Of a stretch of 5,588 bases of DNA, positions 1 to 5,588 are shown piece after piece. How positions within the stretch are numbered: the first letter of the stretch is position 1; every line of letters starts with the position of its first letter. Below the pieces are notes generated by a model. It was not told where the DNA came from. It saw only the letters and a list, made by a program, of their open reading frames with translations, and did no database searches. Position numbers and translations under genes: made by a program. The DNA comes from Gammaproteobacteria bacterium (lineage in GTDB: Bacteria; Pseudomonadota; Gammaproteobacteria; UBA5335): the NCBI GenBank assembly GCA_011620145.1, contig WOZT01000122.1, positions 1 through 5,588 of the forward strand, in the 5' to 3' direction.

Positions 1-1034
1 GGATAGGGCAGTTCGCGCAGTTGGAACGGGGCGTTGTCGCAGTCGGGAATCACGACATCATCGGCCGTGGCGGCTTCCTGATGCAGCACGGCGAGGGTCA
101 GGAAGCCACCATCGGGGTGGCGCGCCGCGGCAATGACGGTGCCGACCGATTCACCGGATTCTCCGCCGGAGCGAGCCAGGGCCATGCCAGGATGGGGAGC
201 AAGGTCGGCGCGCGCCAGGCCGATGCGCAGGCGGCGCTTGATTTCGCCGCGATGGCGCACGCGGGTGACAATTTCCTGGCCGGGATAACAGCCCTTGCCG
301 AAGCCCACGGCGCCGAGGGCATCGAGGTTCAGCATCTGGGGAATGAAGTGTTCGGCGGTTTCAGCGGTGACAAAGGGCTCGCCGGCCTGGATCGTGAGCA
401 GGGCCCATGCCTCTGGCCCCACTGGGGCGCCCCGGGCCTGGAGCCGCTCCCAAAGATCCTTCATCGCCTCCAGCGGCCCCAGGGCCAGCCAGCGCGGGGC
501 TGTGCCGGGCAGGCGTACCAGCAACATCTCGCCGCCGCACGTGACGGCAAAGGCCTGAGCGGGCAGGTCGCTGCCAAACACGGTCTGCAGATCCGCGGTC
601 AGGGCGTCGCCCGCGAGACCCAGCCGGATCAGGGCCTCAGAGGCATCCTCCAGCGTCACCCGGGCGCGCAGGACGAAACGGCGCAGCCGGTTCAAGGTGT
701 CTTCCAAATGCTGCCGGGGCAGGAAGAGGTAGAAGCCATCCCCGCGCGCCAACAGAATGAAACTGGACAGCACCTTGCCTTGGGCGCTGAGATGGCAGGC
801 AAACGTGGCTTGCCCGGGTGAAACCGCTGCCATGTCCGTCGCCAACTGGGCTTGCAGGAAGCTGCGCGCGTCCGGGCCATGCACTTCCAGCAGGCCGAAA
901 TGGCTGAGATCGGCGAACACCGGTCCGGACAGGACCATGCGCCGTTCCCGCTCCGGATTGCCGAAATGATCAAGTGTTGCGTCCGTGAATTCGGCGCCGG
1001 CATCGATCAGAAACGACTTCCATTCGGGCTTCAT
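1..1034 (-). CDS. ygfZ: YgfZ folate-binding protein, Fe-S cluster maintenance (GcvT-like), 3' end cut by window edge
   Basis: Reading leftward from ATG at 1034 gives 344 open codons to the window edge. The protein begins MKPEWKSFLIDAGAEF, has the N-terminal GcvT-fold segment FADLSHFGLLEVHG at about residues 40-53 followed by FLQAQLATD (59-67), and carries the family signature KGCYPGQE at 247-254 with the conserved Cys249 (E. coli Cys228). YgfZ (mitochondrial relative IBA57) binds tetrahydrofolate in the cytosol and supports the synthesis or repair of Fe-S proteins such as MiaB. The last readable residues, LRELPYP, resemble the usual C-terminus (E. coli YgfZ is 326 aa), so probably only a few codons are missing. 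An AGGAGT ribosome binding site at 1042-1047 sits 7 nt before the ATG and fixes the start. The gene is divergent from the sdh locus; SdhB has three Fe-S clusters, so a functional link is plausible but inferred. Confidence 0.94.
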   Translation of the reverse strand, partial: MKPEWKSFLIDAGAEFTDATLDHFGNPERERRMVLSGPVFADLSHFGLLEVHGPDARSFLQAQLATDMAAVSPGQATFACHLSAQGKVLSSFILLARGDGFYLFLPRQHLEDTLNRLRRFVLRARVTLEDASEALIRLGLAGDALTADLQTVFGSDLPAQAFAVTCGGEMLLVRLPGTAPRWLALGPLEAMKDLWERLQARGAPVGPEAWALLTIQAGEPFVTAETAEHFIPQMLNLDALGAVGFGKGCYPGQEIVTRVRHRGEIKRRLRIGLARADLAPHPGMALARSGGESGESVGTVIAAARHPDGGFLTLAVLHQEAATADDVVIPDCDNAPFQLRELPY

Positions 1035-1120
1035 GGCAAGGACTCCTGGCAGGGGGATGGGGCAGGTGGGCATGGCTCGGATGGTAGGGCAAATCCTGGC
1101 CCGGTGGCAGTGGGGCGGGC

Positions 1121-1135
1121 CCCGCACCTTGCGGG
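1121..1135. repeat. 15-bp inverted repeat, possible operator
   Basis: CCCGCA-CCT-TGCGGG forms a perfect 6-bp inverted repeat with a 3-base spacer. The left arm can also pair with GCGGG at 1115-1119, making an overlapping palindrome. The right arm covers the proposed -35 hexamer of the downstream promoter, where a repressor site could lie. I recognise no regulator motif, and in G+C-rich DNA a palindrome of this size can occur by chance. Confidence 0.3.
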
Positions 1136-1157
1136 AAGGGCGCGGATTCAGTATAAA
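1129..1157 (+). promoter_or_regulatory. Candidate sigma70 promoter for the SDHAF4-like gene
   Basis: TTGCGG (1129-1134, 3 of 6 matches to consensus) and TATAAA (1152-1157, 5 of 6) are separated by 17 bp. Transcription would start near 1164, giving a leader of about 22 nt before the ATG at 1186. The A+T-rich GTATAAAAG stands out in very G+C-rich surroundings. On the other strand the same bases read TATACT (1155-1150), which could serve as a -10 for ygfZ, though no good -35 is seen there. Confidence 0.45.
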
Positions 1158-1185
1158 AGCCGCTGTCGCTGCAAGGGGGAAGGCC

Positions 1186-1359
1186 ATGATGGAACCGGAA
1201 AACACGCCGGAATCCGCGCCGATTTTGCCCTCCCTGGCGCCTGCCACGCCGGTGACGATCCGGGTGCCCCCCGCGCCTGAGGAGATCGGCGGTCCCCAGG
1301 GCCTGGAGCCGACCCGTTACGGGGATTGGGAGCGCCGCGGGCGCTGCATCGATTTTTGA
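1186..1359 (+). CDS. DUF1674 / SDHAF4-like succinate dehydrogenase assembly factor, 57 aa
   Basis: The 57-residue product has a proline-rich, low-complexity N-terminal half (residues 1-31, probably disordered) and a conserved C-terminal block, GGPQGLEPTRYGDWERRG at 35-52 followed by RCIDF at the end. This block is the hallmark of DUF1674 and of mitochondrial SDHAF4 (yeast Sdh8). SDHAF4 binds SdhA after FAD is attached, limits oxidant production by the free subunit and promotes its joining to SdhB; the same role in bacteria is inferred. The purine-rich AAGGGGGA at 1173-1180 lies 5 nt before ATG 1186; a second ATG follows at once at 1189, so the start could be one codon later. A longer reading from 985 would run antisense through the start of ygfZ and is not credible. 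The gene lies 151 bp upstream of sdhC in the same direction, which supports the assignment. Confidence 0.9.
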   Translation: MMEPENTPESAPILPSLAPATPVTIRVPPAPEEIGGPQGLEPTRYGDWERRGRCIDF

Positions 1360-1397
1360 TTTCGCGGCCTGGTTTGACCGCATCGCCGCGTTTCCTC

Positions 1398-1419
1398 TGC
1401 GGGCCTTGCCGCATTTTTT
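1398..1419 (+). terminator. Candidate Rho-independent terminator between the SDHAF4-like gene and sdhC
   Basis: TGCGG (1398-1402) pairs with CCGCA (1409-1413) across a 6-nt loop, followed directly by six T residues (1414-1419). It lies 38 nt past the stop of the SDHAF4-like gene. The 5-bp stem is short for an intrinsic terminator, so it may be partial or an attenuator. A second possible hairpin, CGCGGC (1363-1368) with GCCGCG (1385-1390), lies just upstream. Confidence 0.42.
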
Positions 1420-1446
1420 GACGGGTTTTCGAGCCGGATTGAGTAT
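1418..1446 (+). promoter_or_regulatory. Candidate sdh operon promoter
   Basis: TTGACG (1418-1423) matches the sigma70 -35 consensus at 5 of 6 positions. Seventeen bp later GAGTAT (1441-1446) is a weak -10 with 3 of 6 matches. It lies right after the candidate terminator and would give a leader of about 58 nt before sdhC. A weak -10 could mean an activator is needed, or that the call is wrong; no regulator site is recognised. Confidence 0.28.
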
Positions 1447-1510
1447 GGGTCGGGCCATCCGCAGCCATGCAGCCGGCCACCCGCTTGTCGATTCGCTGGG
1501 AGGGAGACCC

Positions 1511-1897
1511 GTGCCACATCAACGCCCCCTGTCGCCACACCTGCAGGTGTATCGCTGGTCGCTGACCATGCTGATGTCCATCGTCCACCGCGCAACGGGC
1601 GTTGCGCTCTCGCTGGGCAGCATCCTCCTCGTGATCTGGTTCGCGGCCCTGGCGGCGGGGCCCGACGCCTATGCCACGGCGCAAGGGATCGTGGCCTCGC
1701 CGATTGGCTTGCTGCTGCTGTTCGGCTGGTCGGTCGCGCTGTTCTATCACCTGTGCAACGGCATCCGGCATCTGTTCTGGGACATCGGCATGGGCTTCGA
1801 GAAAGCACAGGCACGCCGCAGCGGTTGGGCCGCGCTGGGCGGGACGGCGATTCTGACCCTGGTGGCCTGGGGCATCGGCCTTTCCGGAGCAATGTAA
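1511..1897 (+). CDS. sdhC: Succinate dehydrogenase cytochrome b556 subunit SdhC
   Basis: This 128-residue membrane anchor, with SdhD, carries heme b and forms the ubiquinone site of complex II in the inner membrane. It opens with RPLSPHLQVYRW (5-16), typical of the family. SIVHRATG (23-30) supplies Ser23 and Arg27, equivalent to the quinone-site residues Ser27 and Arg31 of E. coli. YHLCNGIRH (79-87) supplies His80, the expected axial heme ligand (E. coli His84). Three membrane helices lie at about 22-48, 60-88 and 105-125. The GTG start is chosen because GGAGG at 1499-1503 lies 7 nt upstream and the N-terminus then matches the family. An in-frame TTG at 1406 would add 35 residues unlike any SdhC and would overlap the terminator and promoter signals. 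The stop is followed 2 nt later by sdhD. Confidence 0.96.
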   Translation: MPHQRPLSPHLQVYRWSLTMLMSIVHRATGVALSLGSILLVIWFAALAAGPDAYATAQGIVASPIGLLLLFGWSVALFYHLCNGIRHLFWDIGMGFEKAQARRSGWAALGGTAILTLVAWGIGLSGAM

Positions 1898-1899
1898 TC

Positions 1900-2280
1900 A
1901 TGGATATGCGAACCCCCCTGTCGCGCGCCAATCACCTGGGCTCGGCCCGCGAGGGCGCCAACCACTGGTGGTGGCAGCGGCTCACCGCGCTGGCCCTGGT
2001 TCCCTTGCTGCTCTGGCTGGTGGGATCCTTGGTCTGCCTGATTGGCGCCGACTACCTCGCCATGCGCACCTGGGTCGCCCGTCCTGCCGTGACTGTGGCC
2101 CTGGTGACGCTGCTGATTGCCCTGTTCTACCACGCCCAGCTCGGGCTGCAGGTGGTCCTGGAAGACTATGTCCATGCCGAGGGGCTCAAGCTGGCCTCGC
2201 TCGTGGCAGTGCGCTTTGCCTGCCTGCTGCTGGGTCTGCTGGGTGTGATTTCCGTTTTGCGCATCGCCTTCGGGGGCTGA
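1900..2280 (+). CDS. sdhD: Succinate dehydrogenase hydrophobic membrane anchor SdhD
   Basis: This 126-residue second membrane anchor of complex II starts [30 protein letters not shown] in effect from residue 1, and the GSAREG-HWWWQR stretch (14-27) is typical of alphaproteobacterial and mitochondrial-type Sdh[18 protein letters not shown] (76-92) holds His78, the second heme b ligand (E. coli His71), and Asp89-Tyr90, matching the quinone-site Asp82-Tyr83 of E. coli. Three membrane helices lie at about 29-50, 59-86 and 97-122. ATG 1900 comes 2 nt after the sdhC stop, with GGAG at 1886-1889 inside the end of sdhC, so the two genes are probably translationally coupled. A second ATG at 1906 is possible. 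Longer upstream readings overlap sdhC and are rejected. Confidence 0.95.
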   Translation: MDMRTPLSRANHLGSAREGANHWWWQRLTALALVPLLLWLVGSLVCLIGADYLAMRTWVARPAVTVALVTLLIALFYHAQLGLQVVLEDYVHAEGLKLASLVAVRFACLLLGLLGVISVLRIAFGG

Positions 2281-2284
2281 TCGA

Positions 2285-4075
2285 ATGAGTCAGGCGTATC
2301 GTTTTGTGGACCACCAGTACGACGTGATCGTGGTGGGGGCGGGCGGGGCCGGTCTGCGGGCCACACTGGGAATGGCCACCCAGGGGCTGACGACGGCCTG
2401 CATCACCAAGGTTTTCCCGACCCGTTCCCATACGGTGGCGGCACAGGGCGGAATCTCCGCGGCGCTGGGCAACATGGGCGAGGATGACTGGCGCTTCCAC
2501 TTCTACGACACCATCAAGGGCTCGGACTGGTTGGGCGATCAGGACGCCATCGAGTACATGTGTCGCGAGGCGATCCCGGCGATCCTGGAGCTGGAACACT
2601 ACGGCGTGCCCTTCTCGCGCACCGAGGAAGGCAAGATCTACCAGCGTCCCTTCGGCGGCATGACCACCCATTACGGCAAGGGCACCGCCCAGCGCACCTG
2701 CGCGGCGGCGGACCGCACCGGCCATGCCATGCTGCACACCCTGTACCAGCAGTCGCTGCGCCATCATGCGGAGTTCTTCATCGAATACTTCGCCCTCGAC
2801 CTGATCATGGACGAGGAAGGCGCCTGCCGCGGCGTGACGGCCTTGAACCTGTCTGACGGGACGCTGCACCGCTTTCGTGCCCATACCACGGTGCTGGCCA
2901 CCGGCGGCTATGGCCGCTCCTATTTCTCCTGCACCTCGGCGCACACCTGCACCGGCGACGGTAACGGCATGGTGCTGCGCGCCGGCCTGCCCTTGCAGGA
3001 CATGGAATTCGTGCAATTCCATCCCACCGGCATCTACGGCGCGGGCTGCCTGATCACCGAGGGCGTGCGCGGCGAGGGCGGTTATCTGACCAACGCCCAG
3101 GGCGAGCGTTTCATGGAGCGCTATGCGCCCAACGCCAAGGACCTGGCTTCCCGCGATGTGGTGAGCCGGGCCATGACGGTGGAGATCCGCGAAGGCCGTG
3201 GCGTGGGACCGCAGAAGGATCACATTCATCTGCACCTGGAGCACCTGGGGCCGGAGGTCATCAACGAACGTCTGCCCGGCATCGCCGAATCGGCGCACAT
3301 CTTCGCCGGCGTGGACGTGACCCGCGAGCCCATTCCCGTGCTACCCACGGTGCACTACAACATGGGCGGCATCCCCACCAACTACCACGGCGAAGTGGTG
3401 ACCCTGCGCGATGGCAATCCGGACGCGGTGGTGCCCGGACTCATGGCCATCGGCGAGGCGGCTTGCGTGTCCGTGCATGGTGCCAACCGGCTGGGATCCA
3501 ATTCCCTGCTCGATCTGGTGGTCTTTGGCCGCGCCGCCGCGCTGCGCTGCGCCGAACAGATCCGTCCCCGCTCGCCTCACAAGCCCTTGCCCGAATCGGC
3601 GAGCGAGCTGGGTGTGGCGCGTCTGGACCGGTTCCGCAACGCCAAGGGCAGCCTCAGCACCGCCCAGATCCGGCTCAACATGCAGCGCACCATGCAAAAC
3701 AACGCCGCCGTGTTCCGCACCGGCGAGGTGTTGCAGGAAGGCTGCGAGCAGATCGAATCGGTGTATCGTTCCTTCAGCGAGGTGTCGGTGGGTGACCGCG
3801 GCCTGATCTGGAACAGCGACCTGATCGAGACCCTGGAACTGGACAACCTGCTGGGCAATGCGGTGACGACGATGTTTGCCGCGCGCAACCGCACCGAAAG
3901 CCGGGGCGCCCATGCCCGCGAGGATTTCGCCGAGCGCGACGACCAGAACTGGATGAAGCATTCGCTGATCTGGATGGACGCCCAGGGCCTGGTCAGCATC
4001 GGTTACCGGCCGGTGCATCTCTATACGCAGACCGATCAGGTCGACGTGGTGCCGCCCAAGGCGCGCGTCTACTAA
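2285..4075 (+). CDS. sdhA: Succinate dehydrogenase flavoprotein subunit SdhA
   Basis: The catalytic subunit (596 aa; E. coli 588) oxidises succinate to fumarate on the cytoplasmic face of the membrane, linking the TCA cycle to the quinone pool. The dinucleotide-binding motif GAGGAG is at 18-23. [11 protein letters not shown] (46-56) contains His49, the site of covalent FAD attachment (E. coli His45). Substrate and catalytic residues are in place: FHPTGI with His246, ASRDVV with the proton-shuttle Arg290 (E. coli Arg286), HYNMGG with His357 and GANRLGSNS with Arg402. The protein ends in the family's usual PPKARVY. ATG 2285 lies 4 nt after the sdhD stop, with a GGGGG ribosome binding site at 2272-2276. 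The sequence is closer to the alphaproteobacterial/mitochondrial type than to the E. coli type. Flavinylation is expected to depend on the sdhE product encoded downstream. Confidence 0.98.
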   Translation: MSQAYRFVDHQYDVIVVGAGGAGLRATLGMATQGLTTACITKVFPTRSHTVAAQGGISAALGNMGEDDWRFHFYDTIKGSDWLGDQDAIEYMCREAIPAILELEHYGVPFSRTEEGKIYQRPFGGMTTHYGKGTAQRTCAAADRTGHAMLHTLYQQSLRHHAEFFIEYFALDLIMDEEGACRGVTALNLSDGTLHRFRAHTTVLATGGYGRSYFSCTSAHTCTGDGNGMVLRAGLPLQDMEFVQFHPTGIYGAGCLITEGVRGEGGYLTNAQGERFMERYAPNAKDLASRDVVSRAMTVEIREGRGVGPQKDHIHLHLEHLGPEVINERLPGIAESAHIFAGVDVTREPIPVLPTVHYNMGGIPTNYHGEVVTLRDGNPDAVVPGLMAIGEAACVSVHGANRLGSNSLLDLVVFGRAAALRCAEQIRPRSPHKPLPESASELGVARLDRFRNAKGSLSTAQIRLNMQRTMQNNAAVFRTGEVLQEGCEQIESVYRSFSEVSVGDRGLIWNSDLIETLELDNLLGNAVTTMFAARNRTESRGAHAREDFAERDDQNWMKHSLIWMDAQGLVSIGYRPVHLYTQTDQVDVVPPKARVY

Positions 4076-4094
4076 GGATCAGGATTTCAGCGAT

Positions 4095-4107
4095 CGGGCA
4101 TTGCCCG
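4095..4107 (+). repeat. Small hairpin in the sdhA-sdhB gap
   Basis: CGGGC (4095-4099), ATT loop, GCCCG (4103-4107). It has no T tract, so it is not a classical terminator. It lies in the 75-nt gap between sdhA and sdhB, the only sizeable gap inside the sdhCDAB run, and might affect mRNA processing or the relative expression of sdhB. It is weakly supported. Confidence 0.25.
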
Positions 4108-4150
4108 CATCTCGGCGCTTGGCTTGCCGGACTCCGAAGAGGACTCGTTC

Positions 4151-4927
4151 ATGGCCCAGTTCAAACTTCCCGCGAATTCCCGTGTGCAGGTCGGCAAGAC
4201 CTTTCCGGCGCCCAGTGGCGCCAAGCGGGTCAAGCGCTTCGTGGTGTATCGCTACGACCCGGAAACCGGCGAGAATCCCCGCCTGGATACCTACGAGCTC
4301 GATCTGGACGATTGCGCGCCCATGGTCCTGGACGCCCTGATCAAGATCAAGAACGAGATCGATCCGAGCCTGACCTTCCGCCGCTCCTGCCGGGAAGGCA
4401 TTTGCGGCTCCTGCGCCATGAACATCGACGGCACCAACACCCTCGCCTGCACCAAGCACATCGGCGAGGTCTCGGGTGATGTGCGCATCTATCCCTTGCC
4501 GCACCTGTCGGTGATCAAGGACCTGGTGCCGGACCTGACCCACTTCTATGCCCAATACGCGGCCGTGGAGCCCTGGCTCAAGACCAAGACGCCGACGCCG
4601 CCGGATCGGGAGCGGCTGCAATCCAAGGAAGAACGCGCCAAGCTCGACGGGCTGTATGAGTGCATCCTCTGCGCCTGTTGCTCGACGTCCTGCCCCAGCT
4701 ACTGGTGGAACGATCGCTATCTCGGCCCCGCCGCCTTGCTGCAGGCCTATCGCTGGATCGCCGACAGTCGCGACGAATCCATCGGTGAGCGTCTCGATGC
4801 GCTGGAAGATCCCTTCAAGCTCTATCGCTGCCACACCATCATGAACTGCACCAACACCTGCCCCAAGGGCCTCAATCCCGCCAAGGCCATTGGCGAGATC
4901 AAGCAGCTGATGGTGCTGCGCCGCTGA
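4151..4927 (+). CDS. sdhB: Succinate dehydrogenase iron-sulfur subunit SdhB
   Basis: This 258-residue subunit passes electrons from FAD in SdhA to ubiquinone at the SdhC/SdhD interface. The N-terminal ferredoxin domain has [13 protein letters not shown] (79-91), and Cys80, 85, 88 and 100 hold the [2Fe-2S] cluster. The C-terminal domain has [12 protein letters not shown] (171-182) and [17 protein letters not shown] (227-243). By analogy with E. coli, Cys171, 174, 177 and 237 bind [4Fe-4S], and Cys181, 227 and 233 bind [3Fe-4S]. All ten ordinary cysteine ligands are present. ATG 4151 is chosen because GAGG at 4139-4142 lies 8 nt upstream. An in-frame TTG at 4124 would add nine residues with no better ribosome binding site. 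About 25 residues precede the conserved ferredoxin strand, a modest N-terminal extension over the E. coli protein that is common in alphaproteobacterial-type SdhB. Confidence 0.98.
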   Translation: MAQFKLPANSRVQVGKTFPAPSGAKRVKRFVVYRYDPETGENPRLDTYELDLDDCAPMVLDALIKIKNEIDPSLTFRRSCREGICGSCAMNIDGTNTLACTKHIGEVSGDVRIYPLPHLSVIKDLVPDLTHFYAQYAAVEPWLKTKTPTPPDRERLQSKEERAKLDGLYECILCACCSTSCPSYWWNDRYLGPAALLQAYRWIADSRDESIGERLDALEDPFKLYRCHTIMNCTNTCPKGLNPAKAIGEIKQLMVLRR

Positions 4928-4941
4928 GCGGGCGCACGGCA

Positions 4942-5205
4942 GTGGCAGGCGAAGTCGGGGCGAGCGAACTGGGGCGGTTGCGCTGGCGATGCCGGCGCGG
5001 CATGAAGGAGCTTGATGAACTGCTGCTCGCCTATCTGCCCCATTATCCCAACGCACCTGCTGCCGAACGGGCCGCCTTCGAGACCCTGCTGGAACTGCCC
5101 GATCCCGATCTCTACCAGTTGATGCTGGCCACCACCGCCGCGTCCGATCCTTCCCTGGAGCCCCTCCTTGAACGGCTTCGCCGGGGCCTGCCGCATCGAT
5201 CCTGA
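4942..5205 (+). CDS. sdhE: SdhE (SDHAF2/Sdh5 family) FAD assembly factor
   Basis: The 87-residue product (E. coli SdhE 88 aa) has the family core RLRWRCRRGMKELDELL at 12-28, including the RGxxE motif Arg19-Gly20-Met21-Lys22-Glu23 needed for SdhA flavinylation in studied homologues. It is cytosolic and helical, with no membrane segment. SdhE binds the SdhA precursor and promotes covalent FAD attachment to its histidine; in this locus the target would be SdhA His49. The GTG start at 4942 lies 14 nt after the sdhB stop and gives the usual N-terminal length, but only a weak purine-rich site (GAGCGGGCG at 4926-4934) precedes it, so translation may depend on coupling to sdhB. A TTG at 4978 is a less likely alternative because it would trim the first helix. 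Older annotations call the family YgfY/CptB antitoxin. Confidence 0.95.
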   Translation: MAGEVGASELGRLRWRCRRGMKELDELLLAYLPHYPNAPAAERAAFETLLELPDPDLYQLMLATTAASDPSLEPLLERLRRGLPHRS

Positions 5206-5588
5206 GCCTTCGCGCCGCCTCGCCGTCCTGCTCGGGATCGGCTATGGCGGCGCCCTCCTGTTGGCTGCAACCGGACTCACGGGCCTGTTGCGTGCATTGT
5301 GTCTGGCGGGAATCCTCTGTTCTGCGGCATGGACCTGCTGGCGCCATTTCGGCCCCGGCCGCATCGTGCATGCCGAACAACTGGAGGCCGAGCGCTGGCA
5401 GCTGCGGCGTGCCGATGGCTGGGAAGGGGAAGCGCGATTGCTGCCCTCCAGCCTGGTCACGCCAGCGCTGATGGTGCTCAATTTCCGCTTTCCAGGTGTC
5501 TGGCAACCGTGGCGACGGGGGCAGTCGCTGTGCCTGCTACCGGACAGCCTGGATCGGGACAGCGCCCGACGCTTGCGGGTTTTCCTGC
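5168..5588 (+). CDS. ygfX: YgfX (CptA)-family small membrane protein, 3' end cut by window edge
   Basis: This frame is open from 5123 to the window end and reads 140 codons from TTG 5168. Two hydrophobic segments at about 18-36 and 40-57 form a membrane hairpin ended by WRHF. A soluble domain follows with LVTPALMVLNFRF near residues 97-109, the basic RRG turn, and LCLLPDSLDRDSARRLRVFL at the edge, all typical of YgfX (Cpta_toxin family). E. coli YgfX is about 135 aa, so the stop is probably close. TTG is the only start available before the first membrane segment, and GGAG at 5157-5160 lies 7 nt upstream. The gene overlaps sdhE by 38 nt, suggesting coupled translation. YgfX was described as a toxin acting on MreB and FtsZ with SdhE as antitoxin, a role since questioned; its constant pairing with sdhE favours a link to respiratory enzyme assembly or the membrane, which is inference. 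Confidence 0.9.
   Translation, partial: MNGFAGACRIDPEPSRRLAVLLGIGYGGALLLAATGLTGLLRALCLAGILCSAAWTCWRHFGPGRIVHAEQLEAERWQLRRADGWEGEARLLPSSLVTPALMVLNFRFPGVWQPWRRGQSLCLLPDSLDRDSARRLRVFL

Noticed and set aside
21..821. 266-codon open frame on the plus strand
   Set aside because: It is antisense to ygfZ, whose minus-strand product has the KGCYPGQE signature and a good ribosome binding site.
985..1185. SDHAF4-like gene extended upstream to 985
   Set aside because: It would overlap the start of ygfZ on the other strand and the promoter region, and the added residues match nothing in the small SDHAF4 family.
1406..1510. Longer sdhC starting at TTG 1406
   Set aside because: The extra 35 residues do not resemble SdhC, no ribosome binding site is seen, and GTG 1511 has GGAGG 7 nt upstream.
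1148..1931. Overlapping minus-strand open frames of about 200 codons over the SDHAF4-like gene and sdhC
   Set aside because: They are Arg/Pro/Gly-rich, without domains, and cover two recognised plus-strand genes.
2186..3298. 370-codon open frame on the minus strand across sdhD and sdhA
   Set aside because: It is antisense to sdhA, rich in His/Gly/Ala, with no family resemblance; a shadow of codon bias.
3341..4018. 225-codon open frame on the minus strand inside sdhA
   Set aside because: Same kind of His/Gly/Ala-rich mirror frame, fully inside sdhA.
4124..4150. sdhB starting at TTG 4124
   Set aside because: ATG 4151 has a well-spaced GAGG and gives a normal N-terminus.
4079..5506. 475-codon open frame on the minus strand across sdhB, sdhE and ygfX
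   Set aside because: It is antisense to three strongly supported genes, has no recognisable domain and shows the skewed Gly/Ala/Arg/Gln composition of a mirror frame in G+C-rich coding DNA.
4942..5588. sdhE/ygfX as a CptB/CptA toxin-antitoxin module
   Set aside because: The old toxin-antitoxin naming is disputed; position directly after sdhB and the RGxxE motif favour a role in succinate dehydrogenase assembly.

Overview
The window (about 65% G+C by eye) carries a complete succinate dehydrogenase operon and its assembly genes, and it looks like the chromosome of a gammaproteobacterium. The evidence is the gene order: divergent ygfZ, a DUF1674/SDHAF4-like gene, sdhC-sdhD-sdhA-sdhB, sdhE and then a YgfX (CptA)-family gene. 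From memory, Xanthomonadales and related lineages have a similar arrangement. The subunits are of the alphaproteobacterial/mitochondrial type rather than the E. coli type. I cannot name a genus from sequence alone.

Layout. Positions 1-1034, minus strand: ygfZ, a folate-binding Fe-S maintenance protein, cut by the left edge probably only a few codons before its stop. Positions 1035-1185: divergent promoter region with a candidate -10/-35 pair and a 15-bp inverted repeat. Positions 1186-1359: a 57-codon gene for a bacterial SDHAF4-like protein. Positions 1360-1510: noncoding stretch with a candidate terminator followed by a candidate sdh promoter. Positions 1511-4927: sdhC (GTG start), sdhD, sdhA and sdhB. 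Positions 4942-5205: sdhE. Positions 5168 to the right edge: ygfX, starting with TTG inside the end of sdhE and probably nearly complete. No stretch over 300 bases lacks a gene; the two longest noncoding stretches are each about 151 bases.

How the genes work together. SdhA (covalent FAD) and SdhB ([2Fe-2S], [4Fe-4S], [3Fe-4S]) form the soluble head. SdhC and SdhD anchor it in the inner membrane, carry heme b and form the ubiquinone site. SdhE promotes FAD attachment to SdhA, the SDHAF4-like protein is expected to bind flavinylated SdhA before it joins SdhB, and YgfZ supports Fe-S enzymes. YgfX is a small membrane protein commonly encoded next to SdhE. The locus therefore combines one respiratory enzyme with several assembly factors.

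I see no mobile element, CRISPR array, tRNA, rRNA or broken gene. The region looks like conserved core genome, not an undescribed system. The points most worth a second look are the pairing of SDHAF2-type and SDHAF4-type factors on either side of the sdh genes, and the control signals in the two noncoding gaps.
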